This document shows positions 33,986-42,466 of a DNA stretch of 64,000 nt, in pieces (positions within the stretch are counted from its first letter, which is position 1; every line of letters starts with the position of its first letter). The stretch comes from Microbacterium oxydans (lineage in GTDB: Bacteria > Actinomycetota > Actinomycetes > Actinomycetales > Microbacteriaceae): NCBI RefSeq assembly GCF_900095745.1, contig NZ_FMIR01000015.1, positions 248,001 to 312,000 on the forward strand, in the 5' to 3' direction. The translations under genes were made by a program, and so were the position numbers. The notes beneath the pieces are model-generated. The model was not told where the DNA came from, did no database searches, and saw only the letters and a program-made list of their open reading frames with translations.

Positions 33986-34950
33986 CGTTGTTCCTCTCGT
34001 TCCCGAATCTGCTTGTGGGCTTTCACCGCAGCCGCGATCGCCAGGTACTGATCACGATTGATCGCCGCACCCGCCGCGACATCCATACCGACGAGGGCAG
34101 AGCCGTGAAGCGATCCCGCGTACATCCGCAGGTCGACGTCGACCTCGTCCAAAGCCATCCGCCGCGCAAGTTCCAGGGCCTCGTCGCGGAGCGCGTCGAC
34201 CAGGTTGATCGTGATCAGGGTCGGCGGCAATCCGGCGAAAGCAGTCGCGCGTCCCGGAGCGGCATACGACGGCACAGGTCCCTCGTTGCGGGCGAGATAG
34301 TGGCGCCAGCTGACCGTCGCCTCCTCAATGGTCCACACCGGTCCGCCTGCGGATCGCTGCATGCTCGCGCTCTCGAGTCGATCGTCGACGACAGGGCAGT
34401 CGAGGATCAGGCCGGCCAGGACGTCATGGCCGTCGTCTCGCAATCGCAGCGCGACCCCGGCCGCGATCGCGCCGCCCGCACTCTGCCCGTGCAGAATGAT
34501 CGGTGCGTCGGCCATCACTCCCAGTTCCTCCCGGTGTCCGGACGACCAGATCGTGGCAGCATGACAGTCGTCGTGCCCCGCCGGATACGGGTGCTCAGGG
34601 GCCAGACGGTAATCGACGGCGAGCACTGCGGCTCCGGTCTCACGTGCCGTCCTGGCGCACCAGGCGCGAGTGTGCGGATCGGTCGCCGACCCCAGCACGA
34701 AGCCGCCGCCATGGACGTGCACCAGGAGCGCATGCGCGCTTCCTTCGTCGTGACGGAAGAGCACGGCCGGCACTGCCCGCCCTGCGACCTCGAGGTCGAT
34801 CGCCTGTTCGCTGATGCCCCCTTCCGTCGACGGACGAGAGCCGACCGCGATCTTCCCTTCGAAGGCCCTCACGCTGGGCATGTCTGTGAGGTCGAGCCGA
34901 GGGAAGTCCGCGTACAACGCTGCGAGTTCTGAATCAATACGTGCGGACAT
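33982..34950 (-). CDS. Alpha/beta hydrolase (HSL-type carboxylesterase)
   Basis: 322 residues from ATG 34950, which overlaps the end of the rhamnosidase gene by 17 bases. The HGGGF oxyanion loop (80-84) and nucleophile elbow GQSAGG (Ser157) define the hormone-sensitive-lipase family. There is no signal peptide, so it acts in the cytoplasm, probably removing acetyl or similar ester groups from imported oligosaccharides. An upstream extension to 35106 is only an alternative frame within the rhamnosidase gene. Confidence 0.85.
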   Translation of the reverse strand: MSARIDSELAALYADFPRLDLTDMPSVRAFEGKIAVGSRPSTEGGISEQAIDLEVAGRAVPAVLFRHDEGSAHALLVHVHGGGFVLGSATDPHTRAWCARTARETGAAVLAVDYRLAPEHPYPAGHDDCHAATIWSSGHREELGVMADAPIILHGQSAGGAIAAGVALRLRDDGHDVLAGLILDCPVVDDRLESASMQRSAGGPVWTIEEATVSWRHYLARNEGPVPSYAAPGRATAFAGLPPTLITINLVDALRDEALELARRMALDEVDVDLRMYAGSLHGSALVGMDVAAGAAINRDQYLAIAAAVKAHKQIREREEQR

Positions 34951-37729
34951 CGGGGCGCCCTTCTCCCAGCGATTCAAGGAACGCGCGGCGCACGAAGGGG
35001 CCGGCCGCGCGAAATGCCGGGTGCGCGATCTCATCGGCCAGATCGCGCACTGGCATGCTCGCGTAGGGCGAGAGCCTGCGGTACGCGTCGTCATCGTCGT
35101 CGGCAATCCCCAGACGCACCAGCAAATCGATCAGTCGGGTTCCCTGATCTTCGTCGGCCAACACGTCTTCGACGAGCCGGTCCGCCGACGCATCATCTCC
35201 TCTGCTCGATGCCTGCGGCGTGCCGGTCCTGAAGTGGTGACGTCCAGAGGGGAGCCGCCCCGGAACCCCGGGGATGTCGACCACGGCATCGACGCCCGGA
35301 GGAAGGATGATGTCGACCGTCACGCCGTCACTCCCGCGCGCCCACTCGACCGAGATCTCGCCATGCGGGCTCTCGTGCCGCACCGATGCGGAGGAGATCG
35401 AAGAGGTCAGGATCGGTGCGATTCGGGCGGTGCGATATCCCGGGGCTGCGGGGGCAAGCCCCCCGACTCGACGATGGATCCAGTCGGCGACGGAGCCCAG
35501 GGCGAAATGGTTGAACGACGTCATGAACGGATCGTTGACCACGCCGTCGTCGTCGAGGCTGTCCCACCTCTCCCAGACCGTCGTCGCACCGAGACGGACC
35601 TGCGCGAGCCACGACGGCATCCGATCCGTCAGCAACATCCGCATCGCGATATCGGAAGCCCCGATATCGTCGAGCGCGTCGAGCACCTGCGCAGTACCCA
35701 AGAAGCCTGTCGAGGCTCGGTAGCCGCGACCGCGCAGATGTGAGATGAGGCGTTCGGCCGCCCGCAGTCGCTGCTGCGGATCGAGAGCGGCTAGGCGGAT
35801 CGCGAAAACGTATGCGCTGACAGAGTCGCCGAGAACGAGTCCGTCGTGGGTGACATAGCGTTTCGTGAATGCCGAGAGCAGCCGGCTGTGCTCATCACGG
35901 AGCGCGGGGACGTCATCGGGAGACGCGACGGATGCCAGCTCGGACAACGCCTCGACGGTGCGCGCGAGCGCTGCGGTCGCGACGAGGTCGACGGGGGTAC
36001 TGCCCTGCGAAGGGTCCCCGGACGGTGCGCTGGGATCGAGCCAGTCTCCCCACTGGAAGCCGCCCTCCCAGATGCGGTCCTCGCCTGCCGCCTCCAGCGC
36101 CCGACGAACCCACCGGCGCGCGCTCTCCCACTGCTGCTCCACGAGCCGGGCATCGCCATAGGCGCGATAGGCGGCGAGCGGCACCATGACCGCAGCGTCG
36201 GAGAAGCCGGCACCGCGGGCGGCGCCGGGAGCGATCAGTTCGCCGATGACGTCCGGGATCACTGCGGGGACGCTCCCGTCCGGATGCTGCTCACAGCGGA
36301 GATCCGTCAGCCAGCTGTCGAGCATCGCAGCCATGTCGAAGAGGAAGCTGGCCGCGGGCGCGAACAGCTGCAGGTCGCCCGTCCACCCCAGGCGCTCGTC
36401 ACGCTGCGGGCAGTCGATGGGCACATCGATGAGGTTGCTGCGAGCGCTGCGCACGATGTTGTCGTGGAGCCGGTTCACTCGCTCGTCACTGCACTGGAAC
36501 CAACCGGTACGCTCCAGATCGGAACCGATGACCACGCCCACGATGTCGTGGATCGACTCGAGATCCGCGCCCCGGATCTCGGCGTAGCGGAAGCCGTGGA
36601 AGGTCAGCCTCGGCTCGAGAGTGCGGGCTTCGTCTGCGGCGAGGACGTAGGTGTCGAGAGCGCGGGCTGTGCGCAGCGTCTCGGTCGCGAGAGCACCATC
36701 GACGAGGATCTCGGCGTGGCGGATCTCGATCTTGCGGCTCGCCAGGCCGGCGACGCGCAACGACACCCATCCGGTGAAGTTCTGGCCGAAATCCACAAGT
36801 GTTGCACCGTCGCCCGTCTTGCGCACCTCGACCGGCGCCAGACGCGCCAGTTCTCTGATCGGAGCAGTGAAGGAAGGAAACAGAACGCGACGGATCTCCG
36901 GCCCGACTCTCACGGAAGCCGTCCGCGGCGGTCGGGGCCGGAGGTCGACCTCGACGCCGTCGTAGAGGTCGTCGGCGATCACATGACTCTCCCGAACGGC
37001 CCAATCAGGCCCGGTCGCGAATGTGTCCCGCGACCCATCGGGCCTCGTCACCTCCAGCTGAGCGATGAGACCGAGGGAGGCGCCATAGTACGCCCGGGCT
37101 CCGGACCATCCGAGTCTCCCGCGAAACCATCCGTTCCCGACCAGCACATCGATCGAGTTCATCTGACCGCTCCGAAGCAGGGTCGTCACGTCATACGTCA
37201 GGAAGCGCAGACGCGATCGGTACGCCGTCCAACCGGGCGAGAGAATCTCGTCGCCGACGCGATCGCCGTTGATCTCTGCTTCGAAGACACCGTGTGCCGT
37301 GATGTACAGACGGGCGGACTCGACGTCACCCGTCTCGAATGCCGTCGAGAAGACAGGGGCCGGCTCATCGAGACCCCCCACGCCGACGGGTTCGATGAGA
37401 ACGGCATTCCAGTCATCCGCCTCCAACAAGGTGGTCTCGAACGAGACGGGGTCCGACCAGGGCCCCCAACCCCCGTCGGCCTCGGCCCGCACCCGCAGCA
37501 TTCCGCGCGCGCGGGAGCCGAGCGGGGCGAACGGCCACTCGATCAGGGACGACCGAGCCCCCTCGATCGTTCGCACGTCGGGGCCGTGCCCGAGCTCCAC
37601 TTCGACCTGCGAGCGCAGCGGCGTCGCCGATCCTTCCGCCCAGCGCCAGCTGAGTCGAGGAGTGGAGGTTCCGACGAAGGCGCCATCAGCAAGATGTTCC
37701 AGCCGCAACCCGCGGGGTGCTGCCTGCAC
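34934..37729 (-). CDS. Alpha-L-rhamnosidase, glycoside hydrolase family 78
   Basis: 931 residues with the GH78 layout: N-terminal beta domain (TPRLSWRW; VSFETTLL), the Bac_rhamnosid_N-type domain with SPGWTAYRSRLRFLTYDVT, then the catalytic (alpha/alpha)6 barrel. The motif DCPQRDERLGWTGD (439-452) carries the general acid region, and ATTVWERWDS near 765 is also conserved. There is no signal peptide, so it cleaves terminal L-rhamnose from imported oligosaccharides inside the cell. The C-terminal about 90 residues (ADRLVEDVLADEDQGTR...) are an extra domain I cannot place. Second gene of the unit led by 38670, two bases downstream of it. Confidence 0.93.
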   Translation of the reverse strand: MQAAPRGLRLEHLADGAFVGTSTPRLSWRWAEGSATPLRSQVEVELGHGPDVRTIEGARSSLIEWPFAPLGSRARGMLRVRAEADGGWGPWSDPVSFETTLLEADDWNAVLIEPVGVGGLDEPAPVFSTAFETGDVESARLYITAHGVFEAEINGDRVGDEILSPGWTAYRSRLRFLTYDVTTLLRSGQMNSIDVLVGNGWFRGRLGWSGARAYYGASLGLIAQLEVTRPDGSRDTFATGPDWAVRESHVIADDLYDGVEVDLRPRPPRTASVRVGPEIRRVLFPSFTAPIRELARLAPVEVRKTGDGATLVDFGQNFTGWVSLRVAGLASRKIEIRHAEILVDGALATETLRTARALDTYVLAADEARTLEPRLTFHGFRYAEIRGADLESIHDIVGVVIGSDLERTGWFQCSDERVNRLHDNIVRSARSNLIDVPIDCPQRDERLGWTGDLQLFAPAASFLFDMAAMLDSWLTDLRCEQHPDGSVPAVIPDVIGELIAPGAARGAGFSDAAVMVPLAAYRAYGDARLVEQQWESARRWVRRALEAAGEDRIWEGGFQWGDWLDPSAPSGDPSQGSTPVDLVATAALARTVEALSELASVASPDDVPALRDEHSRLLSAFTKRYVTHDGLVLGDSVSAYVFAIRLAALDPQQRLRAAERLISHLRGRGYRASTGFLGTAQVLDALDDIGASDIAMRMLLTDRMPSWLAQVRLGATTVWERWDSLDDDGVVNDPFMTSFNHFALGSVADWIHRRVGGLAPAAPGYRTARIAPILTSSISSASVRHESPHGEISVEWARGSDGVTVDIILPPGVDAVVDIPGVPGRLPSGRHHFRTGTPQASSRGDDASADRLVEDVLADEDQGTRLIDLLVRLGIADDDDDAYRRLSPYASMPVRDLADEIAHPAFRAAGPFVRRAFLESLGEGRPDVRTY

Positions 37730-37731
37730 GA

Positions 37732-38670
37732 CTAGACCGTGACGCCGACGGCGGGAAGGCGAGCTTCGTCGAGTGCCGCCCCGATCTCGGCCGCTGCCCC
37801 TTGCGCAAGCGGGCGCAGAGGGGACCGCACCGTCGCGTCGTCGAGGACACCACGGTGGACGAGTCCGAGCTTGAGAGCCACGGTGCCCTCCATATGCGAG
37901 CCCCGGTGATAGACGGCTTTCGTCACCGGCAGCAGCTGCTCGTGGATAGCGTGAGCCGCCGCGTAGTCCTTGGCCTTGCCTGCTGCGATGAGCTGGACAA
38001 GGGGCTCGGGAGCGAGCGACCCGTATCCCACGAGCGCGCCGTCGACGTCGAACATCGTGGGCAGCAGGTACTCGTCATGGCACGTGAGCACCTGGAGGTC
38101 TGGCACCTCGCGCCGAAGTGCGGGAATCTCCGTGTACCAGCGGCGCATATTGCGCACGCCGTTCTTGGTGGCGAACACACCGGGCTGCGCGGCGATCTCG
38201 AGCTGTGTGTCAAGGTCGTACGTCGCCTTCGTGACGTCGGGGTATTGGAAGAGGATCAGGGGGAGACCGGTCGCTTCGAAGATCTCCCGATAGCGCTCCT
38301 GCGGCGCACCCTGCTGGAAACCGAACCGCAGCCACCCGTGCGAGGGGTATACCAACCCTGCCGCCGCGCCGGCTGCTTTCGCACGCGCCGTCTCTTCAGC
38401 CGCGACGGCCGTTCCTTCTCCGGTGATACCAGCGATGATCGGCGTGCGATCTCCCACCTCATCGACGAGCGTCTCGATGACCGCGACTTGCTCACGCGGG
38501 GTGAGGAAGGTTCCTTCTCCCGCGTGCCCGAGGCAGACGAGGCCCTTGACTCCCTGGACGTCGGAGAGCCACCGCGCGAGTCGCCGAAGCTGACCATGGT
38601 CGACGTCGCCGTCGGGCGTGAACGGGGTGACAGGTGCGGGCACGAGCCCACGGAGATCGATGGATGACAT
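37732..38670 (-). CDS. Dihydrodipicolinate synthase (DapA) family aldolase
   Basis: 312 residues from ATG 38670. Conserved features are APVTPF, the GHAGEG loop in place of the usual GTTGE, Tyr143 in FQYPDVT and Schiff-base Lys169 in FATKNG. In a catabolic locus such proteins are usually 2-keto-3-deoxy sugar acid aldolases or dehydratases, not DapA for lysine. Here it could cleave or dehydrate a uronate-derived keto acid. It leads the six-gene unit under operator site B and is divergent from the LacI gene. Exact reaction open. Confidence 0.82.
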   Translation of the reverse strand: MSSIDLRGLVPAPVTPFTPDGDVDHGQLRRLARWLSDVQGVKGLVCLGHAGEGTFLTPREQVAVIETLVDEVGDRTPIIAGITGEGTAVAAEETARAKAAGAAAGLVYPSHGWLRFGFQQGAPQERYREIFEATGLPLILFQYPDVTKATYDLDTQLEIAAQPGVFATKNGVRNMRRWYTEIPALRREVPDLQVLTCHDEYLLPTMFDVDGALVGYGSLAPEPLVQLIAAGKAKDYAAAHAIHEQLLPVTKAVYHRGSHMEGTVALKLGLVHRGVLDDATVRSPLRPLAQGAAAEIGAALDEARLPAVGVTV

Positions 38671-38685
38671 CAGTGCAACCAATCC

Positions 38686-38709
38686 GGTAACGTTTGCAGG
38701 AACGTTTCT
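38686..38709. promoter_or_regulatory. Tandem LacI-type operators (site B), between divergent genes
   Basis: GGTAACGTTTGC (38686-38697) and AGGAACGTTTCT (38698-38709) in direct contact. On the minus strand a promoter TTGACG (38733-38738) with AATACT 17 bp later leads into the site, so binding would block the DapA-family unit near its transcription start. It also lies 67 bp upstream of the LacI gene, which allows autoregulation. Confidence 0.75.
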
Positions 38710-38775
38710 AGTATTGCCATTCACGCGGCGCTCGTCAACTGCCCGCTACGCTGAATGCCAGAAGAGAGGGCATCG

Positions 38776-39783
38776 ATGACCGTCGAGAGAACGCGACCGG
38801 CGACGTTGAAGGACATTGCGCAACGCGCGGGAGTCAGCATCTCCACGGTGTCCCGCGTGCTGGATGAGAGGCTTCCCTCCTCGCGGAGCGCGGCCGCCGA
38901 TCGGGTTCGGGTGATCGCCGCGGAGCTCGGCTATTCGCGCGATGTGCTGGCTTCGAGCCTGCGCCGCCAAGGCACGGACACGATCGGTGTCCTGGTGCCA
39001 CGCCTGACCGACACCGTCATGGCTGTACTCTTCGAGGCCATCGCCCGCGAATGCGACCGGCGCGGAAGATTCGCGGTGGTGTCCACGACCGGCGACGACG
39101 AAGATAAGGACGTCTCGGCAGCGGACGCTTTGCTCCGCCGCAAGGTGGATGGCCTCATCCTGACGACCGCCCGGACCGACATGGACACGACGGCCGCTCT
39201 TCGCAATCGCGGGATCCCCCACGTCTTCGCGCTCCGCACCGATGGTGTCACGGCTTCCGCCGTCGGCGACGACACCCTCGGCGGCTTCGTGGCGACGCGT
39301 CACCTCATCGATCTCGGCCACACCGACATCGGCATCGTCGGCGGGCCATCCTATGCATCGAGCGCCGCCGGCCGGATGCAGGGATGGGATCAGGCCCTCC
39401 AAGAGTCGGGCATCACGGCGCGAGACGACCGTCGACTGTCCCTCGGGTTCCAGATCGAGGATGGCGAACGTGGCGGGATGGCGCTGTTGGACCGGGAAGA
39501 TCGTCCGACTGCGATCTTCGCCGTCAATGACAACACCGCGATCGGAGTCCTGGCCGCCGCACATCGGCTGGGTCTGCGCGTACCCGAGGATGTATCCATC
39601 GTCGGGTACAACGACATCCCCATCGCTAGTCATCTTCCGGTGCCGCTGACCACGGTGCGCGTGCCGTTCGATCGTGTCGCCGCGGATGCCGTCGATCTGT
39701 TGCTCGAGGTGCCGCAGACGGATCGCATCCGCGTCGTGCAGCCCACTCTCATCCCCCGCGGAACCACCACCCGACCGGCCTGA
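38776..39783 (+). CDS. LacI family transcriptional regulator of the locus
   Basis: 335 residues from ATG 38776 (AGAGGG eight bases upstream); an ATG at 38755 has no ribosome site. The DNA-binding headpiece TLKDIAQRAGVSISTVSRVL is at 10-29, then a periplasmic-binding-protein-like effector domain (TIGVLVPRLTDTVM; AIFAVNDNTAIGVL). It is the only LacI protein in the window and stands next to operator site B; the same boxes appear before all five units of the polysaccharide locus, so it is the natural candidate repressor. The inducer is probably a rhamnose- or uronate-derived oligosaccharide. Confidence 0.92.
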   Translation: MTVERTRPATLKDIAQRAGVSISTVSRVLDERLPSSRSAAADRVRVIAAELGYSRDVLASSLRRQGTDTIGVLVPRLTDTVMAVLFEAIARECDRRGRFAVVSTTGDDEDKDVSAADALLRRKVDGLILTTARTDMDTTAALRNRGIPHVFALRTDGVTASAVGDDTLGGFVATRHLIDLGHTDIGIVGGPSYASSAAGRMQGWDQALQESGITARDDRRLSLGFQIEDGERGGMALLDREDRPTAIFAVNDNTAIGVLAAAHRLGLRVPEDVSIVGYNDIPIASHLPVPLTTVRVPFDRVAADAVDLLLEVPQTDRIRVVQPTLIPRGTTTRPA

Positions 39784-39792
39784 CGTCGCGGG

Positions 39793-40584
39793 TCATTCCC
39801 GCGATGATGAGCGAAGCAGCGATACGAGGGCGGCGACGTTCCATGCGGTCGCACCGGCGTCCGCGGGGAGATGACTCTCGACGATGTATCTCCCGCGATA
39901 GCCTTCCGCTTCCAATGCGCCGATCATCGCGCGCCACGGCATGACGCCGCTCCCCAGCCTGCGCCAGCCCGTGTCGGGATGCCAATCGCGCACGTGAACG
40001 CTCGCAATCCGGTACGCGAGCTGTCGCGAGCCGACGACGAGGTCTCGGTCGCCGGCGGCGACGGCGTTGGCGGGGTCCCACACGACACGGAGGTCGAGAG
40101 CCTCCGCCACACCGACGAGGTCGTCGCCCGTCGCCACGTGACAGAGCGAGCTGTTCTCCAGGATCAACTCGACGCCTCCTGCCCTGGCACGTTCCGCGGC
40201 CTCGCCGAGTATCTCGATGACAGCGGCGCGCGGCTCCCCCGCACCACCCCCGAACACAACCACCTGCGGGACGCCGAGGTCCACGGCGAGTCTGATCGAT
40301 TCCGGAAGCATGACCTGCATCTCCCTCTGGCGCGTCTCCCCGCGGACGGAGCCCTTGAACAACCCCGGGCTGAGCGCCCCGATGTCGAGCGCCACTGCAG
40401 CGTCGGCCAGACGCGCGAGCGTTTCTCCGCTGAAGGAGGGAACGCGCGCGTCGCCGATCGATCGCACGTGGGCATGGCGCACGCCCCATTCGAGGAGGGT
40501 ACGGACTGCGTCCGCGATGTCGAGGTCGACTTCGTCCGTGACAGCGCCGATCCGCTCGAGAAGCAGCGCCGATGCCGCGCTCAC
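39793..40584 (-). CDS. Sugar phosphate isomerase/epimerase (xylose-isomerase-like TIM barrel)
   Basis: 263 residues with the AP-endonuclease-2/xylose-isomerase-like barrel. Likely metal ligands lie in ELILENSS (Glu), VVWDPANA (Asp), SVHVRDWH (His) and YIVESHL (Glu). Family members isomerise or epimerise sugars or break down inositol. It is the last gene of the transporter unit and overlaps the dehydrogenase by four bases. Since no L-rhamnose isomerase is present in the window, it could fill that role, though it is shorter than known RhaA/RhaI enzymes; equally it may act on a uronate derivative. Confidence 0.8.
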   Translation of the reverse strand: MSAASALLLERIGAVTDEVDLDIADAVRTLLEWGVRHAHVRSIGDARVPSFSGETLARLADAAVALDIGALSPGLFKGSVRGETRQREMQVMLPESIRLAVDLGVPQVVVFGGGAGEPRAAVIEILGEAAERARAGGVELILENSSLCHVATGDDLVGVAEALDLRVVWDPANAVAAGDRDLVVGSRQLAYRIASVHVRDWHPDTGWRRLGSGVMPWRAMIGALEAEGYRGRYIVESHLPADAGATAWNVAALVSLLRSSSRE

Positions 40585-41597
40585 CAGAGATCCTCGAAGC
40601 GCGGATCGGCACGCAGATCCACGACAGCACCCGTGTTCGCCGCGTGCAGGGCCGCGTCAACCATCGCGGCGACGATACGGATCTGCCGTCGCCCGCTCAC
40701 ATCGATCTCCGTGTCCGAAGAGGCCAGCCAGCGAAGGAACATCCGATCCCACGCGCCCACCGCGCGTCGCGGCGTCACCACGATCGGCTCCCCGTCTGCG
40801 ACGATGCCGACCTCCACGTCGGGGTCGGCGAAGTGCTGCCCCGTCGCGGTGATCACCGCGGTATCGGTTTCGATCTCCGCGCGATATGTCGTTCGCTCCC
40901 CGCCGAACCCGAACGCGTGCAGCACGTGGCAGGAGTCGTAGTGCAGCCATGCGTGGCCGATCGAGTCCGTGCCGCTGCGCCCATCGTTCGCCGTCCACGA
41001 ATCGACCGCGATGGCGTGAGGGAGAATGCCCAGCCACGACGAGAGGACAGCGTAGTGATGAACGGCGTATTCAAGGATCCCGGTCTGCTTCTTTCCCTCG
41101 AGCGTGCCCTGAGACGATGAGGGCTTCCGATGATCCAGCAGGATACGGCGTGCCGGTCCGTAGCGGTCCAGGAGCGTACCGATCTGGATGGCATGGGCCT
41201 CGTCGGGGTACTGCTCGGCCACGTCGATCGACACCCGCGCGTCATCAGCGAGCGTCAGAGCTCGCTCGGTCTCCTCCCAATCCAAGCCGAGCGGCTTGGC
41301 GACCAGCATCGGTCGACCCGCCCCAGCGCACAACGCGATATGCGCAAGGTGGAGAGAGCCCGGGGAGTTGATCAGAACAGGCGCGTCATCGCCACCGCGC
41401 CGCAGGGCGTCTTCCACGGAATCGAAGCTCAGGGGTGCGGGCGCTCTCCGCGCCAGCTGATGGACGACGGCCTCGCGCGCGGCAGCGTCCGGGTCCATCA
41501 CCCACGCCACGGACCCCCCGGCATCGAGGAATGAATCGATCGTCGCGCGGGTGACTCCGCCGCATCCGATGATTCCCACCCCTCCACGATCTCGCAC
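40581..41597 (-). CDS. Gfo/Idh/MocA family oxidoreductase
   Basis: 338 residues from GTG 41597; this start is uncertain, as the frame stays open into the permease gene and an ATG exists at 41666. The nucleotide-binding motif GIIGCGGVT stands right at the N-terminus, and VAKPLG holds the usual catalytic Lys (most relatives have EKP). The C-terminal half is the mixed beta-sheet domain with HYAVLSSWLG. Such enzymes oxidise or reduce sugars and inositols with NAD(P). Position between transporter and TIM-barrel isomerase genes suggests a step on an imported monosaccharide. Confidence 0.8.
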   Translation of the reverse strand: MRDRGGVGIIGCGGVTRATIDSFLDAGGSVAWVMDPDAAAREAVVHQLARRAPAPLSFDSVEDALRRGGDDAPVLINSPGSLHLAHIALCAGAGRPMLVAKPLGLDWEETERALTLADDARVSIDVAEQYPDEAHAIQIGTLLDRYGPARRILLDHRKPSSSQGTLEGKKQTGILEYAVHHYAVLSSWLGILPHAIAVDSWTANDGRSGTDSIGHAWLHYDSCHVLHAFGFGGERTTYRAEIETDTAVITATGQHFADPDVEVGIVADGEPIVVTPRRAVGAWDRMFLRWLASSDTEIDVSGRRQIRIVAAMVDAALHAANTGAVVDLRADPRFEDLW

Positions 41598-41637
41598 GAG
41601 ACCGTCGCCGGCGCGCCGAGACGCTTCCCCCGGGTAC

Positions 41638-42465
41638 TCAGTCCTGTCCGGTGCCGACGATGCCATTGATGTACCACTTCTGCGTGAAGATGAAGATGAG
41701 CAGTACCGGGATGATGCTGAGCACCGCCGCGGCCATGCCGACACTCTCACTGATGGACTGATACTCGCCCCGGGCGAGCGGAGCCAGGGCCACGGGAATC
41801 ACCTTCAGGTCAGGGTTGGGCGCCACGAGCTGAGGCCAGACGTACATGTTCCACACATTGAGGAACGTGATCGACGCGAACGCCGCGAGGGTCGGCTTGG
41901 CCAGCGGCAATGCGATCTGCGTGAGCACTCGGAACCAGCTCGCACCATCGATGCGTGCGGCTTCTATGATCCCGTCGGGCAGCGTGGCGAAGAACTGGCG
42001 GAAGAGGAGCGTCGCGAAGGTCGTAGATGCGGCGACCGGCAGGATCAGGCCCGCATAGCTGTTCAGAATCCCCAGTTCGCGCGTGACGACGAAGAGCGGG
42101 ATCAGAGTCGCGTTGCTGGGCAGCAGCAACGGCGCGGCGAGGACTGCGATCACGACGGCAGCCCAGCGGAAGGGGATCTTCGCCAGCGCGAAACCGGCTG
42201 GCAGCGCGAGCACGAGCTGGATGAGGATCACACCGATACTGAAGAGGAAGCTGTTGAAGATCACCGGCCCTGACAGGAACTGCAGAGCTTCGGCATAGTT
42301 CTCCCAGCGGATCTCCGTCGGCAGCAGGTTCGGCGGATAGGCGACGACCTCCTTCGCCGTCATGAGTGAGGTGGAGACGGCATAGAAGACGGGGAGGCCC
42401 ATGATCAGTCCGACGACCGCAATGGCCGCATAGCGCAGCCCGATCGAGCGTTTCGTGCGCAACAT
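41638..42465 (-). CDS. Carbohydrate ABC transporter permease (MalG type)
   Basis: 275 residues, six membrane helices, with the EAARIDGASWFRVLTQIALPL coupling loop (EAA motif) of the MalG branch. N-terminal GLPVFYAVSTSLMTAKEV is typical. It is one base downstream of the partner permease and forms the inner-membrane channel with it. An ATPase is not encoded nearby; as in many actinobacteria, a shared MsiK-like ATPase probably energises it. Confidence 0.93.
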   Translation of the reverse strand: MLRTKRSIGLRYAAIAVVGLIMGLPVFYAVSTSLMTAKEVVAYPPNLLPTEIRWENYAEALQFLSGPVIFNSFLFSIGVILIQLVLALPAGFALAKIPFRWAAVVIAVLAAPLLLPSNATLIPLFVVTRELGILNSYAGLILPVAASTTFATLLFRQFFATLPDGIIEAARIDGASWFRVLTQIALPLAKPTLAAFASITFLNVWNMYVWPQLVAPNPDLKVIPVALAPLARGEYQSISESVGMAAAVLSIIPVLLIFIFTQKWYINGIVGTGQD

Positions 42466-42466
42466 G

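Noticed and set aside
38755..38776. Earlier start for the LacI gene at 38755
   Set aside because: No ribosome site, and the added residues precede a normal LacI headpiece.
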